Source: Belnapia arida (GTDB lineage Bacteria; Pseudomonadota; Alphaproteobacteria; Acetobacterales; Acetobacteraceae). From it: a DNA stretch of 35,573 bases. Position numbers and translations under genes: made by a program. Positions 1 through 7,503 of this stretch are shown piece after piece. Where the stretch lies: the NCBI RefSeq assembly GCF_016773205.1, contig NZ_JAETWB010000035.1:1-35573 (forward strand), read 5' to 3'. The notes beneath the pieces are model-generated. The model saw only the letters and a program-made list of their open reading frames with translations, did not search any database and was not told the origin of the DNA. The number at the start of each line of letters is the position of its first letter. The first letter of the stretch is position 1.

Positions 1-306
1 GATCACTGCCGTCAGCGCCTTCTCCGCCAGCCGCCGGGGTTCGAGGAAGGCCGGGAAGTAGGAGCCACGCCGGAGACGGGGAATCCGCAACTCCACCGTT
101 CCCGCTCGGGTCTGCCAGTCCCGCTCGCGGTAGCCATTCCGCTGCACCAGGCGGCCGGGGCTGCGCTCGCCATGCGCGGCGCCAGTCAACTCGCCCACTT
201 CAAGCTCCATCAGACGCTCGGCGGCAAAGCCAATCATCTCGCGCAGGAAAGACGCGTCGGCAGACTTCTCCAAAAGGCCCCGAAGGGCCATCGTCTCATC
301 GGTCAT
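1..306 (-). CDS. IS256-family transposase, N-terminal part (cut by window edge)
   Basis: The minus-strand frame starts at the ATG at 306 and runs off the left edge after 102 codons. It begins [20 protein letters not shown] and continues with the [21 protein letters not shown] stretch, the [20 protein letters not shown] stretch and an [15 protein letters not shown] stretch, which together are the usual N-terminal half of Mutator/IS256 transposases. These enzymes cut and paste DNA through a DDE active site; the catalytic aspartates and glutamate lie further on and are outside the window. No lesion is visible in the part present. The upstream 60-90 bases probably hold the element end. Certain as to family, unknown as to completeness. 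Confidence 0.9.
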   Translation of the reverse strand, partial: MTDETMALRGLLEKSADASFLREMIGFAAERLMELEVGELTGAAHGERSPGRLVQRNGYRERDWQTRAGTVELRIPRLRRGSYFPAFLEPRRLAEKALTAVI

Positions 307-373
307 CGTGGCTGGTCCATGGTTTAGGGGTTGTTGATCTCAGCAACCCAACCCTACCCAGGACCATCACGAT

Positions 374-398
374 GGCCGCCACCGTTACGGTGGCGGCC
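374..398. repeat. Perfect 11-bp hairpin near the IS256-type element end
   Basis: GGCCGCCACCG (374-384) and CGGTGGCGGCC (388-398) are exact reverse complements around a 3-base TTA loop. It sits just outside the start of the IS256-type transposase, followed by a CACCATCTCAGGGGGCACG stretch that looks like an element terminus. It may be part of the IS end or a terminator-like hairpin protecting the transposase from outside transcription; there is no T-tract. Confidence 0.6.
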
Positions 399-486
399 TC
401 CTACACCATCTCAGGGGGCACGATCCCGGGCAGGAGGCTACGTCCTGGGGTCCAAGAGCCTGATCAGGCTGTTCGCCGCCGCGCCG

Positions 487-1128
487 TCATGTGTCGTCTC
501 CCAGGGCATCGAGGTCGACTTGTTGGATCGAAAACCAGACCGGCTCGGGGCTGCGCGCGGCGGTCCGCAGGATGGGCTTGGCAGCGGACAGCAGCTCGTC
601 GAGCGAGCGGAAGGGGTGCACCGCCTCCTCGCCATCGCTGGTCCGCATCAGCAGGGCATACCCGGTCTTGCTCATCCGTGGCGGTGATGCTGGCGCCGCG
701 GGCTTTGCTGCTGCCCCGGTGCGGCTGGGAGCGGGCGGCCTCGGCCGTGGGCCTTGCGGATCAGGCACGCGAGGGGCGGTGGGTGGTGGCGCGCTTGGCT
801 CGGCCGGTCGCAGACCCAGCGCCGTGGAAGCCGGCGGGGGTGGCGGAACCGGGTCGATCGGCGCTGGCGGCAAGGCATCAAACAGGTCGGCCGGAGCGTC
901 GGGCGCGGCTGGTGGCGAGGGATCGGCCTCCGCCTCCACTTTGGCATGATCCTGAGGAGCCGCGGCCACGCTCGTCTCCCTAGCCGCCTGGCGGCGGGCT
1001 TTGGTCAGGATGGCGTAGATGTTGGCGGGGGTGCAGCCATAGGCCGCAGCGACCTCCGCCACCTTCCGCCCCTCGAGGTCGACCCGACGGACAATCGTCG
1101 CATGCTCCTCGCGCGGGATCCGCGGCAT
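487..1128 (-). CDS. HTH protein with long proline/alanine-rich linker, function unknown
   Basis: This is a 213-residue protein. Residues 1-50 read as a helix-turn-helix domain (HATIVRRVDLEGRKVAEVAA, then YGCTPANIYAILTKARRQAA), of the kind used for DNA binding. Residues 60-150 are a low-complexity proline/alanine linker. The last 60 residues (from about KTGYALLMRTSDGEEAVHPF) form a small folded domain I do not recognise. The start is supported by a strong GAGGGGG Shine-Dalgarno directly upstream on the minus strand. A perfect 14-bp palindrome lies about 80 bases upstream and could be its own operator. A plasmid-borne regulator is likely, but no target is known. Confidence 0.75.
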   Translation of the reverse strand: MPRIPREEHATIVRRVDLEGRKVAEVAAAYGCTPANIYAILTKARRQAARETSVAAAPQDHAKVEAEADPSPPAAPDAPADLFDALPPAPIDPVPPPPPASTALGLRPAEPSAPPPTAPRVPDPQGPRPRPPAPSRTGAAAKPAAPASPPRMSKTGYALLMRTSDGEEAVHPFRSLDELLSAAKPILRTAARSPEPVWFSIQQVDLDALGDDT

Positions 1129-1208
1129 ACCCCCTCCCCAATGGCTTGGCCGTCATTGGGCGGCCAAAGAATGCTGGTTGAGCCGGCACCTATCACCGGG
1201 TGCGGCTG

Positions 1209-1222
1209 ATTCAAATTTGAAT
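1209..1222. promoter_or_regulatory. 14-bp AT-rich palindrome, candidate operator
   Basis: ATTCAAATTTGAAT is a perfect palindrome in an otherwise GC-rich region, upstream of the minus-strand HTH gene that starts at 1128. Its TTTGAATTTG core (1216-1225) recurs exactly at 1577-1586, on the far side of the two hairpin modules. It is the most promoter-like stretch before the HTH gene; autoregulation is inference. Confidence 0.4.
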
Positions 1223-1316
1223 TTGAGTTATCCAATCAAGCTAGCTTGGTCATGCGGGCGTCAAAGCCACGCCTGCCGCCTAGCGGGTGGCTGGCGCGAC
1301 CGCGGCGCTCCCCACT

Positions 1317-1376
1317 GGTTCGCAGCCTCCCCGCGCGCGAGGGAAATGCTGCGAACCCCCCTGCCCCCTGCGAACC
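1317..1376. repeat. Hairpin module copy 1
   Basis: Arms GGTTCGCAGC (1317-1326) and GCTGCGAACC (1348-1357) pair perfectly over 10 bp. The loop begins with CTCCCCGCGCGCGAGGGA (1327-1344), and a third partial arm TGCGAACC lies at 1369-1376. The same layout, with a different arm sequence, recurs at 1462-1536. No gene covers it convincingly. Confidence 0.65.
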
Positions 1377-1461
1377 TTGGGCCGCTTGCTCCCCTGGGTC
1401 AGGAGCCCCGGCGGGCGGCGGATGAACGCCTCGGCATGGTCGTGGCCGAACCACCGCCGCC

Positions 1462-1536
1462 GGTGCGCACCTCCCCGCGCGCGAGGGATAGGGTGCGCAC
1501 CCCCTGCGCACCTCTCCATGCCCCCGCTTGCGCACC
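1462..1536. repeat. Hairpin module copy 2
   Basis: Arms GGTGCGCACC (1462-1471) and GGTGCGCACC (1492-1501) pair perfectly around the same conserved core CTCCCCGCGCGCGAGGGA (1471-1488). Further partial arms TGCGCACC lie at 1505-1512 and 1529-1536. Compared with copy 1, the arm has changed in the same way at every position of the module, so base pairing is kept. Confidence 0.65.
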
Positions 1537-1697
1537 ATGGGCGGTTTGATACCGAAGGGTCGGCCAACATGGCATTTTTGAATTTGGCATTCGGTCACCA
1601 ATCGGGTGTCCGATCCGTTCCTGCTGCCCTTCGCTTGGTAGCAGTGACACAGATACTCAACAGGGCCCCGGCCTCGCGCGGCCAAGCAGGACCGGCG

Positions 1698-1916
1698 TCA
1701 GTGAGCAGCCGGAGCGGCTAACAGCGCCTCTGCCTGCCTTATCAGACTGCGCAATTCTGCGGCGACGCGGCTCGCTTGGCCACGGAGCCGCTGGCCCGCA
1801 ATGACCTCAGCACTCCGGCCGCCATGCTTCCAGGTCGCCCGGCGACACCGCTCAAGCCCTGCGGATGTCCGCGCGCCGGGCCGAGGCTTTACCGGGGACG
1901 GGAGAGGGTCGCTCAT
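1698..1916 (-). CDS. Small basic protein of the GLERxRRAxWKHG type
   Basis: This is a 72-residue basic protein. The central stretch SAGLERCRRATWKHGGRSAE resembles the C-terminal half of a common alphaproteobacterial family whose members carry HGGxSxGPRTPEGLxRxRxAxxKHG and are often encoded near phage-like or mobile genes. The usual N-terminal cysteine-containing part seems to be missing, so this may be a shortened member. Its ATG overlaps the TGA of the upstream gene by four bases (ATGA), so the two are almost certainly translated as a coupled pair. The biochemical role is unknown; DNA or RNA binding is plausible from the charge only. Confidence 0.6.
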   Translation of the reverse strand: MSDPLPSPVKPRPGARTSAGLERCRRATWKHGGRSAEVIAGQRLRGQASRVAAELRSLIRQAEALLAAPAAH

Positions 1917-2671
1917 TTTTGGCCCTCCCCCTGGTCCAGGCGCCCCGCGATCACAGCGGCTCCACCCTCCTGCACGTTGACGTACTGGACTGTCACCAGC
2001 TGCTGGCCGCCGTTCCGCAGCCGCTCCAGGGTCAACATGCCGCGCTGTGAAGCCTCCAAGGCCCGTGCCGCAGCCCGAGCCATACGGGCTGCCTCAATGC
2101 TCTGGACCTGCTGTCGGGGCTCGGGGGCAAAGGATTTGACATCCATTGCGAAGCTGTTCGCGCGGGCAGCCAAGGTCATTCCCAGTTCGTGCATCACCGC
2201 GATCTGGTGTGCGAGGTTGCGCTCCAGCGCATTGCGCGCGCCGATGCTGTCGGTCATTTCCAGGCCCAGGGTCAGCGCCGCGCCCGACACCTTGCCCGTG
2301 AGTGCCAGCCGATGCTCGGTGGCTTCGGCCGCCAGGAGGTCAGGCGGTTGTCGCACCTCATCCTGGTAGGGCGTAGGCTTCGCGGAATCGGCCGAGGCCA
2401 TCTCGCCGCCAATACCGGGACTGAGCGGGCTGCCCACCACCTGGAGTGGATCGCAGAGGCGATCAGCATGGCGCTCGAGGAAAGCGGCATCATGGCTCTC
2501 TCGCTCGGCGCCATGATGGTCCCCCCGCTCGGTCATCTGCCGGGCTCGCAATCGTCGCTTGGTAGCGCCCATCTTCAACACGCGGCCCAGTCTGGCGCCG
2601 TCGTTGCGGATGCGTCTGCTCGCGAACGGACGCAAGCTTGGGTCGTATGGAGTATCTGTATCGTCGCTCAT
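1913..2671 (-). CDS. Conserved helical protein, function unknown
   Basis: The frame is open from 2893, but the start chosen is the ATG at 2671 (MSDDTDTPYDPSLRPF), which has an AGGA Shine-Dalgarno; the upstream residues look non-coding. The product is about 252 residues. The N-terminal third is polar and basic, and the C-terminal part is strongly helical and alanine/arginine-rich, ending in LRNGGQQLVTVQYVNVQEGG. Similar helical proteins ending in a glycine-rich VQYVNV-like tail occur beside the small GLERxRRAxWKHG proteins, which matches the overlapping downstream gene here. I know of no activity for the family. Confidence 0.65.
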   Translation of the reverse strand: MSDDTDTPYDPSLRPFASRRIRNDGARLGRVLKMGATKRRLRARQMTERGDHHGAERESHDAAFLERHADRLCDPLQVVGSPLSPGIGGEMASADSAKPTPYQDEVRQPPDLLAAEATEHRLALTGKVSGAALTLGLEMTDSIGARNALERNLAHQIAVMHELGMTLAARANSFAMDVKSFAPEPRQQVQSIEAARMARAAARALEASQRGMLTLERLRNGGQQLVTVQYVNVQEGGAAVIAGRLDQGEGQK

Positions 2672-2916
2672 GGGGGTTCCTGGCTGGGGCCATGGCCGCG
2701 AAGCGCTGGCCGGATTGCCATGAAAGAGTGAACAGCTTACCCGCTTCTCGATGCTGTCGAAGCTAGAAGGTGGTGCTGACCGCGGAGCAGCTTGGTGGAG
2801 TTGCGGTTCAACACAACCTATCACTTTACCCAATCCACGGAGCTGATCAGGCGTTGTGGCACCGTGTTGCATGGCTCGCGGGTGTGGACGCATAGCGTCC
2901 TACCCTGATCTGAGCC

Positions 2917-3905
2917 TCATGTGAGGCGGACGTACTCCGAGCGTCCGAGTTCGAGCATGCGGTTCAGCACGTCGGCGGCGACGGCAACCTCGGCTTCCTA
3001 ACGCCCGTCGGTCTGCGAGCGTAGGCCGTCGCCGATGACCCGCTTCCATCGTGAGATGTCGGCCTCCACAAGGGCGCGCCAGTTATACCCTGACGCTCGC
3101 TGCCAGCCCATGCGGCCACGCTCGGCGATGGTTTGCAGATGCCGGTCCCGCTGCGTCGGCTCGGTCCTTAGCTGTATCGCTCTGTACCGCACTCGATCGG
3201 GTTGGAACGATGACGCCGGCGGCCGGATGCCGCGCGGTGACCCCGGCGTAGATGTCATCCCGGTCGTAGGCTCCATCGCCAGTGAAGGACGCCACTGGTC
3301 CGCCAACTTGGTTGAGCAAAGGCCCGACCCGCGAGCCGTCATCGGTATCCTTGTCGGTCAGCACCGACGCGACGATCCGCCCGGTGTCGGCGTCGGTGGC
3401 GAGATGGAGCTTGCGCCACCCGCGCCGCGTCCTTGTGCCGTGCCTCTTCGCAACCCACTCGCTGGGGCCGCAGAGCTTCAATCCCGTGCTGTCCACCAGC
3501 AGGTGCACGGGCCCGTGCCCAAGGCGCGGACGCGGCACCTCCAGCATCTCCGCTCGTCGGCTGATCGTGCTGTGATCGGGCACGGCGAGCTCGAGCCCGA
3601 GTAGGCCGATGATGGAGGCGATAAGGCCTTACCGTCTGGCGCAGCGCCAAGCGGAACTTCGCCCGCAGGGTCAGCGCCGTGGTGATTGCCAGGGCGGAGT
3701 AGCGGGGCTGACCACCACGGCCAGTGCGAGGTTCTGCACCCCACGCCTCGATTGCCTCCGCCGTGAACCACACGGTGAAGCTACCGCGGGCGCGCAGACC
3801 AGCCTCGTAGGAGGGCCAGTTCGTCACCCGGTGCCGCTGCTCCGGGGTGCGGTACCGGCGGTCGGCATTGGCCTTGTACAGCATGGCGGGCGCCTCATTA
3901 GCCAC
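2917..3905 (-). pseudogene. IS5-family transposase, broken by two frameshifts and a stop
   Basis: Reading from 3905 the frame gives a typical IS5 N-terminus (HRVTNWPSYEAGLRARGSFT, GGQPRYSALAITTALTLRAK). After LALRQT the frame is lost near 3636, where an extra base in GTAA replaces the expected GAA. A second frame then carries LAVPDHSTISRRAEML, the first catalytic Asp in VDSTGLK and the second in GDGAYD. A further frameshift near 3175 leads to a third frame with TQRDRHLQTIAERGRMGW and the region of the catalytic Glu (VEADISRWKRVIG). A TAG follows SQTDGR at about 2998, and the last 28 codons end at 2917. The transposase cannot be made as one chain, so the copy is inactive. I could not define the element ends. 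Confidence 0.85.
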
Positions 3906-3981
3906 CGAGGGTTAGCCCTCACGCCAGCCTACCCGAGGATGCCTAGCCGGACGACCCATGCACCAAGGTCACAGGTCGCCC

Positions 3982-4680
3982 CTATCCCGGGCGGATATCT
4001 GGTCTAAAGTAGTGAAGCTCGGCTTTTGCCGCGAGCCCCGCTAACGCAGCTTCGAGCGGATTGGGCTTAGCAGGATGATCAGCATGTCCACTGCCTGCTG
4101 CACCTTCTCTTAGGCGTCGATCTCCGGACTTGAACCCAAAGTTTACTGCGCTGGCCACATCAGCTAGCCCACTGCCGCCTTTGCTCGGTCCGACACCAAC
4201 TCCTTGGCTGACGGTTCGGGAGGTTGAGTCCCCTGTGCTGCCCGTTTCTCGCGCTTGGCCATGCGGGCCTGCGCTTCTATCGCAACCTTGTTCATGAGCC
4301 TTCTTCTCTTGGTTTTTTACTTCTCTAGAAACCGTCCTGCAGCGGGACTCTGGGGGCGTGCGCGAGAAGACGTAGATGTTGGTGCCCTGCCGCCGCACCT
4401 TGGCTCCGAGGTAGTTCACCCAGAGATCCGTGCGGATCTTGGTCATCAGGCCTAACTGTTCGAACAGCCGGAGGGTCTTCACCAGCCAATCGCGGCCGCA
4501 ATGCAGCTTTCGGACCAACGTTGTCAGGCTGACCCGGGCGCAGTCGTCACCAGCTCGGCGCTCCATAAATAGCATGTGGTTGAGTAGGCCATACTGGTTA
4601 GGACGCAGCGCGCCCGCCAACATGAAGTCATGGGCGCGCGACATCAGCTGCGCCGGCAATGCGCGGAAATTTTTGGACAC
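3982..4680 (-). CDS. Winged-helix plasmid protein
   Basis: This is a 232-residue protein with a GTG start at 4680 behind an AGGAG Shine-Dalgarno five bases away. The first 110 residues (ALRPNQYGLLNHMLFMERRA, VSLTTLVRKLHCGRDWLVKT, then LRLFEQLGLMTKI) form a winged helix-turn-helix of the type seen in plasmid replication and conjugation regulators. A basic, serine-rich linker follows, then a short C-terminal region with no recognisable motif. It stands alone between the broken IS5 copy and a long intergenic stretch. It may be a replication-associated or transcription-control protein; I cannot decide which. Confidence 0.7.
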   Translation of the reverse strand: MSKNFRALPAQLMSRAHDFMLAGALRPNQYGLLNHMLFMERRAGDDCARVSLTTLVRKLHCGRDWLVKTLRLFEQLGLMTKIRTDLWVNYLGAKVRRQGTNIYVFSRTPPESRCRTVSREVKNQEKKAHEQGCDRSAGPHGQARETGSTGDSTSRTVSQGVGVGPSKGGSGLADVASAVNFGFKSGDRRLREGAAGSGHADHPAKPNPLEAALAGLAAKAELHYFRPDIRPG

Positions 4681-5283
4681 GGTGGCTCCTATGCGCCGCG
4701 CACACCCCTCCTGTTACCCGCAAGAAGCCCCTTGCGAGCCGGGCCGACCAGACGCAGACTCGAAATCTCACACTATCCGGACGCTCTGCGTCGAACCGGT
4801 CGTCTCTTTCCGAGAGGGGGTGTCGATCTGTCGTTTTGGGCGATGTTGCTGGGTGGTCCCGCGCCCGCTTTATTACCGAAGGGTTTCTATCCCAATCAGG
4901 AATGAACATCTGATGGTATTGCCTTGGCACAGGCCCTTCCGGCCCGTGCCGAGGGCAAGCGCCGCCGCCAGATCACAGGGGCACCATTTGCCAAGGCTCA
5001 GAGGCGCTTATGCACGCCACCGCTAGCACGAATGGCCAGGGCAGCTCGTAGGCACCGGAAGCGGCCTCGGTCGCAGCAGGATATGCCGCAACGTTATCGC
5101 AGGTGGACGGAACAGCGTTGTTGACTGGCATGGTTGAAGGTTGCCCCTGGGTGTCGCGCACCCGCAGGGTCTGAGATCGGCCAAGCTCCTGGTACGCCGA
5201 AGCGGCGTCATCTGCCAGGACCAAGCCCATCCCCCACGAGGGCTCCCGGACCCTGGAGGGACAAGCGACCGGCAGCCAGGAGA
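4681..5283. other. Intergenic region, largely featureless
   Basis: No convincing gene is present apart from a doubtful small frame at 4973-5230. It contains an imperfect hairpin at 4926-4950 (GGCACAGGCC pairing 9 of 10 with GGCCCGTGCC). It also carries a TACCGAAGGGT undecamer (4874-4884) that recurs at 1550-1560. The part next to 4680 must hold the promoter of the winged-helix gene. Confidence 0.4.
4973..5230 (-). CDS. Doubtful small protein
   Basis: An 85-residue frame starting MGLVLADDAASAYQELGRSQ and ending with a hydrophobic WPFVLAVACIS stretch that could be a short membrane segment. There is a G-rich sequence before the ATG but no clean Shine-Dalgarno spacing. Nothing about the residues points to a known family. 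It may be real, a gene fragment or chance. Confidence 0.22.
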   Translation of the reverse strand: MGLVLADDAASAYQELGRSQTLRVRDTQGQPSTMPVNNAVPSTCDNVAAYPAATEAASGAYELPWPFVLAVACISASEPWQMVPL

Positions 5284-5931
5284 TTAATTACCCCTATTTA
5301 TCGCCGCCGATGCTGGAAGGATGGGAGGTATCAGCGGCGTCAGGCCTTCTTTGGAGGCTTCGCGTGCCTGGTCGGCTTGGTATGCGGTGACGCGTGGCGC
5401 TCGCTTTGTGTCACGTAGAGCACTCAATTTGGCTATAAAAGCAGCGTTCTGCTTGCGTTGGGTCCCCGGGGACGGCACGCTGACACCCTTTCGCACGAGC
5501 TGCGCTGCCCGCTTGCGCATCCGGTCGGCAAGGCGTCGGGCTACGGTAATCTCCTCGAGCAGGGCCGATTTCTGGATGCCATAATCACGGACCAGCCGAT
5601 CAAGCAGGTCCCTCCGGGCTGGGCGCGAGCCATCTGGCAGCGTTACATAGATGCGCGCTTCGTGTCCTGCTCCAGATGTTACGGGAAACCGTGCAAGGAC
5701 CGCGGCCGCGAGTTCACGCGTCGGGCGCATCGCTTCGGCATCCATTTCTGCCATCGCCAGCAGCAGTTCGTGGTGGTCGAGAGCTTTGCGTCCTTTGGTC
5801 TGGCGCACGAAAAGCCCCACTTGGCGCCACTTGGATCGGAGTTCCACCGGCAGCACCGCCTCGATCACATCGGCGTAATCATAGAAAATTGGTCTAAGCA
5901 GCTCCAACAGGGGGCGATCCGAATTGGTCAC
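5284..5931 (-). CDS. Uncharacterised protein with helical basic centre
   Basis: The protein is about 215 residues with no family that I recognise. The N-terminus (LLELLRPIFYDYADVIEAVL) is helical, the middle (ARIYVTLPDGSRPARRDLLD) looks like a small alpha/beta unit, and residues 130-170 are a basic helix (EEITVARRLADRMRKRAAQL). The C-terminus is disordered. The ATG at 5937 lies only two bases from the GGAGG Shine-Dalgarno, whereas the GTG at 5931 has ideal spacing, so I place the start there (reads as MTNSDRPLLELL). It faces away from the decayed tail gene and seems to be transcribed alone. A replicon-maintenance role is possible from context only. Confidence 0.6.
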   Translation of the reverse strand: MTNSDRPLLELLRPIFYDYADVIEAVLPVELRSKWRQVGLFVRQTKGRKALDHHELLLAMAEMDAEAMRPTRELAAAVLARFPVTSGAGHEARIYVTLPDGSRPARRDLLDRLVRDYGIQKSALLEEITVARRLADRMRKRAAQLVRKGVSVPSPGTQRKQNAAFIAKLSALRDTKRAPRVTAYQADQAREASKEGLTPLIPPILPASAAINRGN

Positions 5932-6139
5932 AGGCATTCCTCCAAAAACAACCGACCGCCAAGCCTAAAGCGTACAATGGGCCTGTTGCGAGTAGATGTT
6001 CCAAAACTGAGCATTTGCGAGTTCGGCTGATGCATTCTCTCAAGGTTGTTCTTCGTGACGAGGTTTGCGCATCAAACGACTCGAGGGCGCTTAATGAAAT
6101 TGCGTATTTTAGGTAGCAAATGCACCTGGCGTTGCCGTG

Positions 6140-6169
6140 CATGCGCGGTAATGGCAGTTACCGCGCATG
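6140..6169. repeat. Perfect 12-bp hairpin
   Basis: CATGCGCGGTAA (6140-6151) and TTACCGCGCATG (6158-6169) are exact reverse complements around the 6-base loop TGGCAG. It lies at the 3' edge of the decayed phage-tail gene, where a terminator would be expected. No T-tract follows on either strand, so it may instead be a protein-binding site or a recombination remnant. Confidence 0.55.
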
Positions 6170-6993
6170 ACCGAGCTGCATCCCAATGCTGCGCGTCAGG
6201 GCGGCAGTGGAGCCAGCTCTCCTGCCGCCCGCGTCACCGCCTACTCCGGTGAAGCTCTCGCCCAGCTCGATGATCTCGCCGTTCACCGTCAGCAGGTCGG
6301 TATTCGCCACCATGGGGACGCTGAAGAGCTCGATGGCGCCCGCGGCCATGGCCAAGTTGCAGGCCGCCACCGTCATGGCTCCCGTCTCCACCGACACCGC
6401 CTCAGCCGACATATTGAGCGCCTCGGCCTCAGTGTTCACAATCGGCGCCGTCAGCGTCAGCACTGTGGCGGGCTCACGCTAGGCCACCGCCATGCTGCCC
6501 AGCGCCAGCACTTGAGCATCGCCGCTGTCGCCAGCGGCACCGTGCCTGAAGTGCGGCCAGTAATGCTGCGGCCGGCCGACAGCGTAGTGTCGCCGGCGAC
6601 GCGCACCGTGGCATCGCCGTCCACCGTCAGCGCCAGGTTGCTCCGGTAGGTGATTGTCAGGTCGTCGCCGACAGCATCTCGTCGTCGCCGTTGGGCTCGG
6701 CCACCAGGTGGAAGAGATTGTTGCTCAAGGTGACGGTTGGGTTCTCGTTAGAGGGCAGCTGCCAGTTCCAGTCGGCGCAGAGCGGCACCAATTCCTTCAT
6801 GCTCAATAGCTTGGCCGATGCGCAGGTACATGCCGCCGGTGTGTCGCAAATCGAAATTGCCACGCTTGTTGATGGTGGCCAGGATGCCTGCCGGGTGGCG
6901 GTAAATGTCCTGGTTCTACTCAGTGAGGATGAAGGCCAGCTGCTTTAGCGAGTGCGGCAGGAAGCTCACGATGTAGGGCCGGCCGCTGCTCAT
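6158..6993 (-). pseudogene. Decayed phage tail/baseplate-like gene
   Basis: Pieces of one protein can be followed through three frames. It starts at the ATG at 6993 (MSSGRPYIVSFLPHSLKQLA), hits a TAG after AFILTE, and continues with DIYRHPAGILATINKRGNFD and GGMYLRIGQAIEHEGI. After a frameshift come WNWQLPSNENPTVTL, then LTITYRSNLALTVDGDATVR and LTAPIVNTEAEALNMSAEAV, ending ELGESFTGVG. The glycine/threonine-rich beta repeats (DGDATVRVAGDTTLSAG) are typical of phage baseplate or tail-spike proteins of the gpV/Gp138 kind. At least one stop and two frameshifts make it non-functional. It overlaps the upstream gene by ATGA, so the pair was once an operon, probably from a prophage or tail-like particle cluster. 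Confidence 0.6.
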
Positions 6994-7220
6994 GACTCCA
7001 GATCCAGCACGGTGCGCTGCGCGTCATCCGGCATCAGCCCGCCCCCCTGCTCCTCGCTGGGCCGCCGCAGCACCGCATGGCCCGTCCGGCTCCCCGCGTT
7101 GTTGGTGACGAAACCAGAGACGATGGGAACGCTGTGGAATCGCTGCGCGGTGTCCGTGCAGACGGCTTCGCACCGCGAGTAGTTCGGGTGGAAGTGGATG
7201 CATTGCAGGATGCGGGACAT
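6990..7220 (-). CDS. Small protein upstream of the decayed tail gene
   Basis: This 76-residue frame starts MSRILQCIHFHPNYSRCEAV and ends DDAQRTVLDLES. Its TGA overlaps the ATG of the decayed tail-like gene as ATGA, the usual arrangement of adjacent phage structural genes. I do not recognise the fold. It appears intact but its partner is broken, so it is probably a leftover. The first codons lie only about 55 bases from the first iteron, so the replication origin directly abuts this remnant. Confidence 0.45.
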   Translation of the reverse strand: MSRILQCIHFHPNYSRCEAVCTDTAQRFHSVPIVSGFVTNNAGSRTGHAVLRRPSEEQGGGLMPDDAQRTVLDLES

Positions 7221-7274
7221 GCTGCCTACCTGCCTGTCACGACCGCGATGCATGCCTCGCCGATTCGCCGCTCT

Positions 7275-7448
7275 GGGGGGTCTACTGGCGCCCCACTTAT
7301 CCCCAAATGATCTGATTGTCCCGGGGGGTCTGCTGGCGGAAACGGGGGGTTTACCGGCGCGAATCGGGCTTTTCCCGGGGGGTCTACCGGCGGACTCTAC
7401 TAGTTAGCTTCCAAATACCTTCAACTAGCTTGCGCCAGTAAACCCCCC
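7275..7448. repeat. Iteron array, probable plasmid replication origin
   Basis: Four direct 16-bp repeats of GGGGGGTYTRCYGGCG lie at 7275-7290, 7323-7338, 7344-7359 and 7377-7392, and a fifth in inverted orientation lies at 7433-7448. Spacings of 48, 21 and 33 bases are not uniform. A DnaA-box-like TTATCCCCA is at 7297-7305. An AT-rich stretch with an inverted CTAGTT/AACTAG pair (about 7400-7428) lies between the direct and inverted copies and is a candidate unwinding region or repA promoter. The array ends about 55 bases before repA. Rep proteins of this type bind iterons to open the origin and, at inverted copies, to repress their own gene. Confidence 0.85.
7297..7305. promoter_or_regulatory. 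DnaA-box-like site in the origin
   Basis: TTATCCCCA differs at one position from the consensus TTATCCACA. It lies between the first two iterons, where host DnaA would help open the origin. Confidence 0.4.
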
Positions 7449-7503
7449 GTTGACGCGGAGGATAACTGCCCGCGATGGTCCATGAGGATTAGGGAAGCCG
7501 AGC

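Larger units (their letters stand above)
1129..1697. other. Structured intergenic region without a convincing gene
   Basis: The 570 bases between the HTH gene and the following minus-strand gene hold the 14-bp palindrome, two TTTGAATTTG decamers (1216-1225 and 1577-1586) and the two hairpin modules between them. Reading frames that cross it are low-complexity and arise from the GC-rich repeats. It could be a regulatory region, a structured RNA or an accessory replication or recombination site. Confidence 0.5.

Noticed and set aside
372-1209. Plus-strand frames over 372-983, 491-949 and 754-1209
   Set aside because: They mirror the minus-strand HTH protein with its proline-rich linker; their products are low-complexity Arg/Gly/Ala sequence.
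1326-1488. Possible type I-E CRISPR repeats (CTCCCCGCGCGCGAGGGA resembles the core of GC-rich I-E repeats)
   Set aside because: Only two copies, 144 bases apart instead of about 61, flanked by differing arms, and no cas genes in the window. The hairpin-module reading explains the sequence better.
2672-2893. N-terminal extension of the helical protein to 2893
   Set aside because: The added 74 residues look non-coding and the ATG at 2671 has a ribosome site.
1550-4884. Shared TACCGAAGGGT at 1550-1560 and 4874-4884 as an iteron
   Set aside because: Only two copies more than 3 kb apart with no supporting structure; probably chance.
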